A model generated the notes under the pieces. It was given only the letters and a program-made list of their open reading frames with translations. It was not told the origin of the DNA and did not search any database. Made by a program: the position numbers and the translations under genes. Below, piece after piece: positions 33,896 through 42,296 of a stretch of DNA of 55,961 nucleotides. Source of the stretch: a virus; IMG/VR virus record IMGVR_UViG_3300008954_001859, positions 1-55,961 of that record. One strand, given 5' to 3'. Each line of letters begins with the position of its first letter. Position 1 is the stretch's first letter.

Positions 33896-34668
33896 TGCTC
33901 GGAGAACATTTTTATAATGAATCGTTTAGAAAAACTATTATAGCTTTTGGTTCATTATTCAACAACGTAACTATATTTAGAAAAAATAAAGCAGGAACAA
34001 AGACACAATCTTTGAAAGTGCCTTTAGCATATGGTCCAAAACAAAAATTTATTGCTAGATTAGAACAAGACCCAGCTGGGACACAATCTATAGCTATTAC
34101 TCTTCCTCGTATAGGGTTTGAGATTCAAGGATTTACATATGATCCTGATAGAAAATTAAATAGAATTATTAAACATAAAAAGGTTAATGATGATACTAGT
34201 AAAAAACTAAAGTCAATGACCTCACAGTATACACCCGTACCTTACAATATGAATTTTGAATTGTTTGTTATGGCAAAAAATAGTGATGATGGTATTCAAA
34301 TTGTTGAACAGATACTACCATACTTTCAACCAGAATATACAGTAACGATTAAAGAAGTTCCTGAAATGGATCTCATTAGAGATGTTCCAATAATTTTAAA
34401 TGATATTAATTATGAGGATACTTATGCTGGTGATTTTACAGAACGCAGGGCTATAATTTATACTATGAGTTTTAGTGCTAAAACATATGTTTATGGTCCA
34501 GTTTCTACACAAGAACAGATTACGAAAGCGCAAGTGGATATATACTCAGATTTGCCAGCAGAAGCACCTTCACGGCACCATCGTATTGTTGTAGAAGCAA
34601 CTAGTCCGCCATCATCAGCTGATGCGGATGATTTTGGATTTAATGAAACTATTAGTGAATGGACTTGA
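33895..34668 (+). CDS. 15: Tail sheath stabiliser and terminator, T4 gp15-like
   Basis: The ATG at 33895 is preceded by GGAGGG at six bases and is preferred to the GTG at 33892, giving 257 residues. GEHFYNESFRKTIIAFGSLFN and LARLEQ-type and TYDPxRKLNRI segments match gp15 family proteins, which cap the tail tube and sheath at the head-proximal end and dock to the neck. It lies between gp14 and gp16, as in T4. Confidence 0.85.
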   Translation: MLGEHFYNESFRKTIIAFGSLFNNVTIFRKNKAGTKTQSLKVPLAYGPKQKFIARLEQDPAGTQSIAITLPRIGFEIQGFTYDPDRKLNRIIKHKKVNDDTSKKLKSMTSQYTPVPYNMNFELFVMAKNSDDGIQIVEQILPYFQPEYTVTIKEVPEMDLIRDVPIILNDINYEDTYAGDFTERRAIIYTMSFSAKTYVYGPVSTQEQITKAQVDIYSDLPAEAPSRHHRIVVEATSPPSSADADDFGFNETISEWT

Positions 34669-34670
34669 TT

Positions 34671-35105
34671 ATGAATAATGTTGATGATGCAATCAGTGAT
34701 GCTCTTGGTGTAGCAAAAAATATAAAAAAAGAGGTATTAAATCCTAAGCCTTTGGCTACACGGCCAGCAACGTCTGTAATGACTACCAGTGAACGGGAAA
34801 TGGATACTGACGTAGACTATAGATATAGTCGGGAAAACTTCTACAATCTCATCGAGCGGGGTCAGGACGCCATTACAGGCATATTGCAACTAGCAGAAGA
34901 ATCTGAACACCCTAGAACCTATGAAGTTGCAGGTCAATTGATTAAGACTGTATCGGAAGTAACAGAAAGATTAGCTGACTTACAAGAGAAAATGCAAAGA
35001 TTAAAGGAGGTTCCAGAAACAGGTCCGAAAAATGTTACTAATGCTTTGTTTGTTGGTTCAACTAAAGAACTTCAAGCTCTCCTAAAAGATAAATCTGATG
35101 GTTGA
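34671..35105 (+). CDS. 16: Small terminase subunit, T4 gp16-like
   Basis: The ATG at 34671 (144 residues) begins MNNVDDAISDALGVA; an in-frame ATG at 34659 is possible. RYSRENFYNLIERGQDAITGIL (residues about 50-71) is the core helix of gp16 homologues, followed by a coiled-coil segment EVTERLADLQEKMQRL that drives ring assembly. It recognises concatemeric DNA and regulates the packaging motor gp17, whose gene it overlaps by eight bases. Confidence 0.85.
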   Translation: MNNVDDAISDALGVAKNIKKEVLNPKPLATRPATSVMTTSEREMDTDVDYRYSRENFYNLIERGQDAITGILQLAEESEHPRTYEVAGQLIKTVSEVTERLADLQEKMQRLKEVPETGPKNVTNALFVGSTKELQALLKDKSDG

Positions 35106-36744
35106 AATTTATAAGGGCAATCCTAATCTTAAATCAGCATTAACCCAATCCGAATACGGAGAAGAGGAATTATCTGAGTTTATTAGGTGTTCTAAAGATC
35201 CAATCTATTTTATAGAAAATTATATAAAGATTATTAGTTTGGATGAAGGCCTTATTCCATTTAAATTATATCCATTTCAAAAAGAAATTATAGGTACGTT
35301 CCACAATAATCGTTTTACCATATGCAAACTACCCAGACAGTCGGGTAAGTCTACCACCATTATTGGTTATTTGATTCATAATGCAATCTTTAATGATTCA
35401 ACAAATGTAGCTATTCTCGCTAATAAAGCTTCAACAGCTAGAGATTTGTTATCTAGATTTCAATTATCATATGAGAATCTTCCCAAATGGTTACAGATGG
35501 GAGTTTTGAACTGGAACAAAGGTTCACTTGAATTGGAAAATGGTTCTAAAATTATAGCGGCATCAACGTCTGCATCCGCTATTCGCGGTATGACATTCAA
35601 CATTATCTTCCTTGATGAGTTTGCTTTCATCCCCTCACATATAGCAGAACAGTTTTTCGCTTCCGTATATCCTACAATTTCATCAGGCAAATCATCTAAA
35701 GTGATGATTGTGTCCACACCACATGGGATGAATATGTATTATAGAATGTGGATGGATGCTGTAAACAAAAAAAATGAGTTTGTTCCTATAGAGGTACACT
35801 GGTCAGAAGTACCAGGAAGAGATGAGAAGTGGAAAGCATCTACAATAGCAAATACATCGGAACGACAGTTTCAGCAGGAATTTGAATGTTCGTTTTTGGG
35901 ATCTGTTGACACCCTTATATCAGTTCTTAAATTACAAGAAATGCCTTATTGGGACCCCATAGAAAAAAATGCAGGGTTAGATATATATGAGAGGCCAGAA
36001 AAGGGACATGATTATTGTATGTCTGTAGATGTTGCAAGAGGTGGTACAAATGACTATAGTGCATTTGTAGTGCTTGATATTACATCTCTACCTTATAAAT
36101 TAGTTGCTAAATATCGCAGCAATGAAATTAAACCTCTTGTATTTCCTGAGATTATACATAAAGTTGCTCGTAATTATAATAATGCACACCTATTAATAGA
36201 AATAAATGATATTGGCGGCCAAGTTGCTGACTCTTTACACCATGATATGGCTTATGAAAATGTCATAATGACACAAATGAGAGGACGCTTAGGTCAAGTT
36301 GTTGGTGGTGGATTTGGAGATTCTGCAACTGATTTAGGTATAAGAACAACTAAAGCACTCAAGCGTATAGGTTGTTCTAATCTAAAACAATTGATAGAAG
36401 GTGATAAGTTAGAGATACACGATTTTGATGTTATAGTAGAGTTATCTAATTTCATACAAAAAGGACATTCTTTTGAGGCTGAAGAAGGAGCATCAGATGA
36501 TTTGGTGATGTGTTTAGTGTTTTTTGCTTGGTTAACAGATCAACAATACTTTAAAGAAATGACAGATGAAGATATCCGTAAGAGATTATTTGAAAGTCAA
36601 AAGGAAAATATAGAAGCTGATATGGCTCCGTTTGGATTTATTGATGATGGAATTTTAGATTTGGATGGTGCGTTTGTTGATGAAGATGGAGATTATTGGA
36701 GACCTACTGATATGCCAAATACCTTTGATGTAGAAACATATTAA
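35098..36744 (+). CDS. 17: Large terminase subunit, T4 gp17-like
   Basis: A 548-residue protein. The N-terminal ATPase has Walker A LPRQSGKST (residues 78-86) and Walker B IIFLDEF (169-175, D173/E174), with the coupling motif STPHG after it. The C-terminal RNase-H-like nuclease has SVDVARGGTNDYSAFV (first Asp), EINDIGGQVADSL and the final acidic DD-L-V-M. Length and motif order match T4 gp17. It cuts concatemers and pumps DNA into the prohead. A convergent minus-strand HNH gene overlaps its last bases. Confidence 0.95.
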   Translation: MVEIYKGNPNLKSALTQSEYGEEELSEFIRCSKDPIYFIENYIKIISLDEGLIPFKLYPFQKEIIGTFHNNRFTICKLPRQSGKSTTIIGYLIHNAIFNDSTNVAILANKASTARDLLSRFQLSYENLPKWLQMGVLNWNKGSLELENGSKIIAASTSASAIRGMTFNIIFLDEFAFIPSHIAEQFFASVYPTISSGKSSKVMIVSTPHGMNMYYRMWMDAVNKKNEFVPIEVHWSEVPGRDEKWKASTIANTSERQFQQEFECSFLGSVDTLISVLKLQEMPYWDPIEKNAGLDIYERPEKGHDYCMSVDVARGGTNDYSAFVVLDITSLPYKLVAKYRSNEIKPLVFPEIIHKVARNYNNAHLLIEINDIGGQVADSLHHDMAYENVIMTQMRGRLGQVVGGGFGDSATDLGIRTTKALKRIGCSNLKQLIEGDKLEIHDFDVIVELSNFIQKGHSFEAEEGASDDLVMCLVFFAWLTDQQYFKEMTDEDIRKRLFESQKENIEADMAPFGFIDDGILDLDGAFVDEDGDYWRPTDMPNTFDVETY

Positions 36745-37028
36745 TCTAAAATTATTACCATAGGCCATCTAGGGTCTTTATCTTCACCTATAAGTAATGC
36801 ATAATATCTATTTTCTCGGCAGTGTAAGCAAACAGGTATAGATTGTTCTATTAACTTTTTAGCATATTTGAATTCTTCGGACCTTTTACCATATCGAAAT
36901 ATGTTGTGCCTTATCTTTTTATGATGAGGATACCACACCAAATTCTGCGGTTCTGGATGACCACATATTTCACATTCTAAACCATTAAATGTATTAATTA
37001 AATCTAATCTTCTTTGTTTAGTGTACAC
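36741..37028 (-). CDS. HNH-like endonuclease or zinc-binding protein
   Basis: A 95-residue protein with a GTG start at 37028. C20-EI-C23, then WYPHHKKIRH, then C68-LH-C71 give two CxxC pairs around an HH motif, the pattern of a small HNH nuclease with a structural zinc; the final Asn/His of the motif is unclear. It is the only minus-strand gene in the virion block and has two minus-strand TATAAATA boxes upstream. Free-standing HNH genes next to terminases are common in phages and may be selfish or help packaging. It overlaps the gp17 end by four bases. Confidence 0.6.
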   Translation of the reverse strand: MYTKQRRLDLINTFNGLECEICGHPEPQNLVWYPHHKKIRHNIFRYGKRSEEFKYAKKLIEQSIPVCLHCRENRYYALLIGEDKDPRWPMVIILD

Positions 37029-37049
37029 TTGTGTAAGCCTGTTTAAAAT

Positions 37050-37067
37050 TATTTATATATATTTATA
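37050..37067 (-). promoter_or_regulatory. Tandem minus-strand late promoter boxes
   Basis: Two exact minus-strand TATAAATA boxes (37050-37057 and 37060-37067 on plus coordinates) lie 22 and 32 bases upstream of the GTG of the HNH-like gene. On the plus strand the same gap has only AATAAATA near 37109 before the sheath gene. Confidence 0.55.
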
Positions 37068-37176
37068 CTCAAGTGTGCAAAAATCACTGTTTTGGAAAAC
37101 AAGGAAATAATAAATAACTATGAAAGAATTGAAGAACAGTTATATTATATAAACATAACCAAGGAGAAATAGAAAA

Positions 37177-39138
37177 ATGGTTGATCTAGTTTCACCTGGT
37201 GTTGCTGTAAAAGAAAAGGACGCTACGACTTCTGTAAGAAGTGAACCGACCGGTATTGGTGCTGTTGCTATTCCAGCCATTAAAGGCCCGATTGAGCAAG
37301 TTATCACAGTTTCTACTGAAAGTGAATTAGTAGAAATATTTGGTAAACCAAACGCCACAAATTTTGAATATTGGTTTACGGCGGCTTCCTTTTTGATGTA
37401 TAGTAATACACTAAAGGTGGTAAGAATTTTAGTTTCGACGGCCATGAATGCTACTGAGCAGGGTTCTGGCCTTCTTATCAAAAACAAAACCCATTATATG
37501 GACGGTGACGGTTCAACCGGCCCCTATGCTGATGGGTCTGCACCGACGGCAAACGGTATGTGGGCTGCAAGAACAGCCGGCACTTGGGGCAATAGCTTAA
37601 GAGTAGCATACTGTAACGATGCAGCAGGATTTGAAGAAGATGCTGTCGTAAAAGTTAATGATGCATCAGCATCTGCAGGCGATACTGTGATTACAGTGGA
37701 CGACGGAACATTATTAAATGATAATGATATTATCTATTTGCAGGAAGCTAATGGGCAACATTATCAGGTAGTTAGTATTGCTACAAATGACGTAACAATT
37801 AAACGATATCCAGAAAGCGGCGCAACGGGATTATCTAGCGACATAGCTGATGATACAGACATTGATCGGAGATGGGAATATGCTGATCAGTTCTCTAATC
37901 AACCTGGAACATCAACATATGTATCTGACCGATCAGGTGCAAATGATGAAATGCACATCATTATCATTGATAAAGATGGTAAGATTAGTGGTGTAGTTGG
38001 AGAAGTATTGGAGAAATGGGAATCAGTATCGAAAGCTTCTGATGCACTAACAGATGATGGTTCAAAAAACTATTATGCAACTGTTTTAGCTGATCAATCT
38101 GAATATATTTATTGGCTAGATCATCCAGCTGGAGGCACAAACTGGGGCCAACCTGCTGCAGGTGTAACATTTGCTGACGCAACAAACGATTTTGAACGAA
38201 CAGAAGGTGTAAATGGTGCTGGTGACACAACTAGTCCCACGGAAGGTGATCGTCAGGTTGCTTATGATATGTTTGAAGATGCTGACACAGAGGATGTCAA
38301 TCTCGTTATCGCTGGTCCCGCTTCAGTGGGTGGTACCGGTTCAATAACACAAGGTGTTTATATTACAGACCTTGTTGAGAAACGTAAAGACTGTGTTGGA
38401 TTCATTTCTCCTGATCGGAGTGATGTTGTCAATATCGCCAAAAGCTACACACAATCGCAGAACGTTAAAAAGTATTTTGATGCTCTGTCAAGTTCATCCT
38501 ATACGGTATTTGATAGTGGTTATACGAAGCAGTTTGATAAGTATAATGACGTTTATCGTTGGGTGCCTCTTAATGGTCATATTGCTGGGCTGTGTGCTCA
38601 CACCGATGCAGTTGAAGATCCATGGTGGTCACCTGCAGGAATAACTCGCGGACAGATCCGCGGATCAATTGCTCTTGCATTTAATCCAACTCAAACAGAA
38701 CGTGATAGACTTTATCGTGCTCGTATCAACCCTGTTGTTACGTTCCCAGGTGAAGGTACTATCTTGTTCGGTGACAAAACTGGACTATCTAAGAATAGTG
38801 CTTTTAGTCGCATTAATGTTCGTAGGTTATTCTTAACAGTAGAAGAAGCTTGTAAGATTGCTGCTCGTACAGTGCTCTTTGAGTTCAACGATCAATTTAC
38901 ACGGGACAATTTCAGAGCTATGGTAGACCCCTATCTAAGAGATATTCAGGCACGCCGTGGTATTACTGATTTTCTAACTGTTTGTGATGCATCAAACAAT
39001 ACCCCACAGGTAATTGATAACAATGAATTCCGGGCTGATATTTACATTAAACCTGCACGTTCAATTAACTTTGTAACACTAACATTCATTGCAACACGAA
39101 CAGGTGTTGATTTTGATGAAGTTGTTGGTCGAGTATAG
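37177..39138 (+). CDS. 18: Tail sheath protein, T4 gp18-like
   Basis: A 653-residue protein with AAGGAG upstream. The start MVDLVSPGVAVKEKDAT is the typical sheath N-terminal arm. The C-terminal third (KRKDCVGFISPDRSDVVNIA; RVFLTVEEAC-like INVRRLFLTVEEACKIA; ARTVLFEFNDQFTRDNF) is the conserved sheath core. Six-fold rings stack around the gp19 tube and contract at infection. The length matches T4 gp18 (659 residues). It is followed 13 bases later by the tube gene. Confidence 0.95.
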   Translation: MVDLVSPGVAVKEKDATTSVRSEPTGIGAVAIPAIKGPIEQVITVSTESELVEIFGKPNATNFEYWFTAASFLMYSNTLKVVRILVSTAMNATEQGSGLLIKNKTHYMDGDGSTGPYADGSAPTANGMWAARTAGTWGNSLRVAYCNDAAGFEEDAVVKVNDASASAGDTVITVDDGTLLNDNDIIYLQEANGQHYQVVSIATNDVTIKRYPESGATGLSSDIADDTDIDRRWEYADQFSNQPGTSTYVSDRSGANDEMHIIIIDKDGKISGVVGEVLEKWESVSKASDALTDDGSKNYYATVLADQSEYIYWLDHPAGGTNWGQPAAGVTFADATNDFERTEGVNGAGDTTSPTEGDRQVAYDMFEDADTEDVNLVIAGPASVGGTGSITQGVYITDLVEKRKDCVGFISPDRSDVVNIAKSYTQSQNVKKYFDALSSSSYTVFDSGYTKQFDKYNDVYRWVPLNGHIAGLCAHTDAVEDPWWSPAGITRGQIRGSIALAFNPTQTERDRLYRARINPVVTFPGEGTILFGDKTGLSKNSAFSRINVRRLFLTVEEACKIAARTVLFEFNDQFTRDNFRAMVDPYLRDIQARRGITDFLTVCDASNNTPQVIDNNEFRADIYIKPARSINFVTLTFIATRTGVDFDEVVGRV

Positions 39139-39151
39139 GAGGATATAACAA

Positions 39152-39679
39152 ATGGCTAATTTAAATTCGTTTGTAAATAGACTCGCTGGTGGTGGTGCTC
39201 GTCCTAATCAGTTTGAAGTGTCTGTCTCTGGTTTAGGTGTATCTCCAGAACCATTTTCATTCTTGTGTAAAGCAGCTCAAATGCCTGCGATGACAATTGG
39301 TGAAGTAACCGTACCGTATCGGGGCCGGCAGATTTTTCTTGCTGGTGATCGTACATATGATGCTTGGACCGTAACTATACTCAATGATGCTGGTTGGTCT
39401 GTTCGTTCTGGTTTAGAACGTTGGAGTCATGCTATTGCTGACGTTGGATCAAGCACTACTGCTATGGGCGCTGGTTATTATGGCACAGCAGATGTGAGAC
39501 AATTAAATCGTGAAGGTACTGTTATATGGACTGCAAAACTTTACAGTGTATGGCCTACTACAGTTGATGCTGTTGAACTTGCTTATGATTCAAATGACGT
39601 TGTAGAGGAATATGGAGTAACGTTCCGATTTAATTACATGACTACAGGACCAGCAGGTACAGGTATTGGTACACCGTAA
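39152..39679 (+). CDS. 19: Tail tube protein, T4 gp19-like
   Basis: A 175-residue protein with GGAGG upstream. NSFVNRLAGGGARPNQFEVSV, then FLCKAAQMPAMTIGEVTVPYRGRQIFLAGDRTYD, is the hallmark of gp19-type tube proteins. It stacks as hexamers to form the DNA conduit inside the sheath. Position directly after gp18 matches T4. Confidence 0.95.
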   Translation: MANLNSFVNRLAGGGARPNQFEVSVSGLGVSPEPFSFLCKAAQMPAMTIGEVTVPYRGRQIFLAGDRTYDAWTVTILNDAGWSVRSGLERWSHAIADVGSSTTAMGAGYYGTADVRQLNREGTVIWTAKLYSVWPTTVDAVELAYDSNDVVEEYGVTFRFNYMTTGPAGTGIGTP

Positions 39680-39705
39680 ATAAAAAAAATCACTAGCTGA
39701 AGTTG

Positions 39706-39713
39706 TATAAATA
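39706..39713 (+). promoter_or_regulatory. Late promoter box immediately before the portal gene
   Basis: An exact TATAAATA lies five bases before the ATG at 39719. In T4 the start site lies about six bases past the box, so the transcript would begin at the ATG itself. No Shine-Dalgarno sequence is visible, which agrees with a leaderless message. Confidence 0.5.
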
Positions 39714-39718
39714 TTATT

Positions 39719-41350
39719 ATGGCAGATTTTTTTGGATACGAAATAAAACGGAAAAAAGAGGCGACGAAGGCTAAGTCCTTTGTCGCCCCTTCCGACGAGG
39801 AAGGCACCCTAGACATTTCTGGCGGTGCTGGTTTTTTCAGTCAGTACATTAACGTAGATAAGGCAGCAAAGAACGATTGGGATTTAATTAAAAAATATCG
39901 TGCAACTGCTGAAGCTCCCGAATGTGACCAAGCGATTGATGATATAGTCAATGAGGCTATAACTGCGGATGAGACAGACGTTTCTATTAAGTTGAATTTA
40001 GATAATACTAAATTATCAACCGCAATTAAGAAAAAGCTTTTAGAGGAGTTTAACGAAATCTTACGTTTGTTAGACTGGAAAAATAATGGACACAACATAT
40101 TCCGAAGATGGTATATCGACGGAAGAGTTTTCTATCACAAAATGATAGAAGATACCTCTCCGCGGAAAGGTATTACAGAAATTCGTTATGTTGATCCTAA
40201 ATTTATCAAGAAGGTTCGTGTAGTAGAAAAGGGGAAAGGAAAGGACGGTGTCTCTAGAGAAGGTGTTTCTTTAGTTAGAAAAGTCCAAGAATTCTATATC
40301 TATAATGAAGCTGGAGTTTATCCTGCTTTTCAAGGTATACCCGGAAATAAAGGAAGTGCTAATTCACAAGGAATTCAGATTTCTCCGGACGCTATTACAT
40401 ATTGTACTTCTGGTATATTTAACCCCACAACAAAACAGGTTTATGGCCATCTACACAAGGCAATTAAACCAGTAAACCAACTCCGTATGATGGAGGACTC
40501 TCTGGTTATTTACAGAATCAGTCGAGCTCCGGAACGTAGAATCTTTTATATAGATGTTGGTAATCTCCCCAAGCCTAAGGCAGAAGCTTATCTTAAAGAT
40601 ATTATGAATCGCTATCGTAATAAGGTAGTGTATGATGCTTCTTCAGGTGAAATTAAAGATGACCGTAATCAAATGTCAATGTTGGAGGACTTTTGGTTGC
40701 CCCGTAGAGAAGGTGGTAGAGGTACCGAAATCACAACACTTGGTGGTGGTCAAAACTTAGGTGAAATAGATGATATCAATTACTTTAGGGAGAAGTTATA
40801 TCGCTCACTGAACATTCCATCATCACGATTAATTTCAGATACAGGCTTTAATATGGGCCGGTCTGCTGAAATTACCAGAGATGAAATTAAATTTAGTAAA
40901 TTCATTCAAAAAACACGAAAGAGGTTCTGTAATTTATTCCAAGATTTATTAAAAACACAATTAATACTTAAAGGAATTATAACTCCTGAAGATTGGGATA
41001 AAATTAAAGAGTTTATCATTTATGATTTTAATGATGATAATCATTTTTATGAATTAAAGGACGCTGAGCTGTTAAAAGAACGTGTTGATCAGCTTAATGT
41101 TATTTCTGAATATATTGGTACATACTTTTCGGTTGAATGGGTTAGGAAGAATGTCTTGAAACAAACTGATGAAGAAGTTGAATTGATAGATAAACAAATT
41201 AAATCTGAGAAAGGAGATGGTACTATTGCGACAGATGCTGGAACAGATTTAGGTGGACCTGAAGGTGGGTTTGGCGAACCAGTTGGACAGTTTGGTCAAG
41301 ACCCCGCAGATTTTGATGATGAAGATGATTCAGGATCTAATTTTACATAA
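39719..41350 (+). CDS. 20: Portal vertex protein, T4 gp20-like
   Basis: A 543-residue protein that begins MADFFGYEIKRKK, a common gp20 start. The core ATAEAPECDQAIDDIVNEAI, RYVDPKFIKKVRVV, FYIDVGNLPKPKAEAYLKDIMNRYRNK and GGGQNLGEIDDINYFREKLYRSLN blocks are diagnostic of T4-type portals. The dodecameric ring initiates prohead assembly and passes DNA during packaging and ejection. The last 50 residues are acidic and Gly-rich. No ribosome binding site precedes the ATG. Confidence 0.95.
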   Translation: MADFFGYEIKRKKEATKAKSFVAPSDEEGTLDISGGAGFFSQYINVDKAAKNDWDLIKKYRATAEAPECDQAIDDIVNEAITADETDVSIKLNLDNTKLSTAIKKKLLEEFNEILRLLDWKNNGHNIFRRWYIDGRVFYHKMIEDTSPRKGITEIRYVDPKFIKKVRVVEKGKGKDGVSREGVSLVRKVQEFYIYNEAGVYPAFQGIPGNKGSANSQGIQISPDAITYCTSGIFNPTTKQVYGHLHKAIKPVNQLRMMEDSLVIYRISRAPERRIFYIDVGNLPKPKAEAYLKDIMNRYRNKVVYDASSGEIKDDRNQMSMLEDFWLPRREGGRGTEITTLGGGQNLGEIDDINYFREKLYRSLNIPSSRLISDTGFNMGRSAEITRDEIKFSKFIQKTRKRFCNLFQDLLKTQLILKGIITPEDWDKIKEFIIYDFNDDNHFYELKDAELLKERVDQLNVISEYIGTYFSVEWVRKNVLKQTDEEVELIDKQIKSEKGDGTIATDAGTDLGGPEGGFGEPVGQFGQDPADFDDEDDSGSNFT

Positions 41351-41370
41351 ATAGATAAAAGGGAAAAATT

Positions 41371-41601
41371 ATGAGTAAAGGAAGTATACAGGGTATGGTG
41401 GACGCATTGACACAAGGTGATTTAGCCAAAGCTTCTGATGATTTTAATGATGCAATGACGGCAAAAATTCAGTCTAGCTTAGATGATGCTAAAGTGCGAT
41501 TAGCTAATACTACATTTACAGATATGAGTGCCGAAGTTACACATGAACCTATTGATACGGGAATTACAGGAGAACCTGAGGAAACTGAGGAAAAAGAATG
41601 A
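41371..41601 (+). CDS. Small prohead core protein, gp67/gp68-like by position
   Basis: A 76-residue protein between portal and protease, exactly where T4 has the small prohead core genes 67 and 68. GMVDALTQGDLAKASDDFNDAMTAKI resembles the short helical core proteins of marine T4-like phages; the C terminus is very acidic. It would be cleaved or expelled by gp21 during head maturation. The assignment rests on synteny and composition. Its stop overlaps gp21 by four bases. Confidence 0.65.
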   Translation: MSKGSIQGMVDALTQGDLAKASDDFNDAMTAKIQSSLDDAKVRLANTTFTDMSAEVTHEPIDTGITGEPEETEEKE

Positions 41602-42245
41602 AACTAATATCAGAACACGTTGAAAGTATAGAATATATTACAGAAGCATCTGATGATGGTTCTAAAAGTTATAATATCAGAGGCGTGTTTATGCAATCTG
41701 ATGTTAAAAATCGTAACAATAGAATGTATCCTTATTCTATTTTAGAAAAAGAAGTTGGTAGATATAATAAGGAATATGTGAATCAAAAACGGGCTTTCGG
41801 TGAACTAGGTCATCCAGATGGCCCTACAGTTAATCTTGAAAGAGTGTCGCATATGATTACAAGATTATACCCCGATGGTAAAAATTTTATTGGTGAAGCT
41901 AAGATTATGGACACACCTTACGGTAAGATCGTAAAGAATCTTATTGATGAGGGTGCCAAACTTGGTGTTTCGTCAAGAGGTATGGGTTCATTAGAACCCA
42001 GACGAGATGGTTTGCAGGTTGTTAAAGATGATTTTTATTTAGCAACTGCAGCGGACATAGTTGCAGATCCATCTGCGCCTAATGCTTTCGTAGAAGGTGT
42101 TATGGAAGGTAAAGAATGGGTTTGGGATAATGGTATTGTAAAAGAAGTACGAATTGCAGAATACCGTAAAGAATTAGAGAAGAAAACAAAAAATCTAGAA
42201 GAAAAACAATTAAAATTGTTTGCAGATTTTATGTCAAACCTTTAA
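41598..42245 (+). CDS. 21: Prohead core protease, T4 gp21-like
   Basis: A 215-residue protein. FGELGHPDGPTVNLERVSH (around residues 74-92) supplies the catalytic His and GVSSRGMGSL (about 127-136) the nucleophilic Ser of this serine protease family. IVADPSAPNAFVEGV is a further family block. It removes the scaffold and trims gp23 during head maturation. The C-terminal coiled segment probably is the self-removed part. It lies between portal and scaffold genes, as in T4. Confidence 0.9.
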   Translation: MKLISEHVESIEYITEASDDGSKSYNIRGVFMQSDVKNRNNRMYPYSILEKEVGRYNKEYVNQKRAFGELGHPDGPTVNLERVSHMITRLYPDGKNFIGEAKIMDTPYGKIVKNLIDEGAKLGVSSRGMGSLEPRRDGLQVVKDDFYLATAADIVADPSAPNAFVEGVMEGKEWVWDNGIVKEVRIAEYRKELEKKTKNLEEKQLKLFADFMSNL

Positions 42246-42249
42246 ATTT

Positions 42250-42257
42250 TATAAATA
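42250..42257 (+). promoter_or_regulatory. T4-type late promoter box TATAAATA
   Basis: An exact TATAAATA lies just after the gp21 stop and 39 bases before the gp22 ATG, with AAAAAGGGAG as the ribosome binding site. It would drive the scaffold and major capsid genes, the most abundantly needed products. Confidence 0.7.
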
Positions 42258-42296
42258 ATCATTGTATTATAAACAAAAAAAGGGAGTTATCTAACC

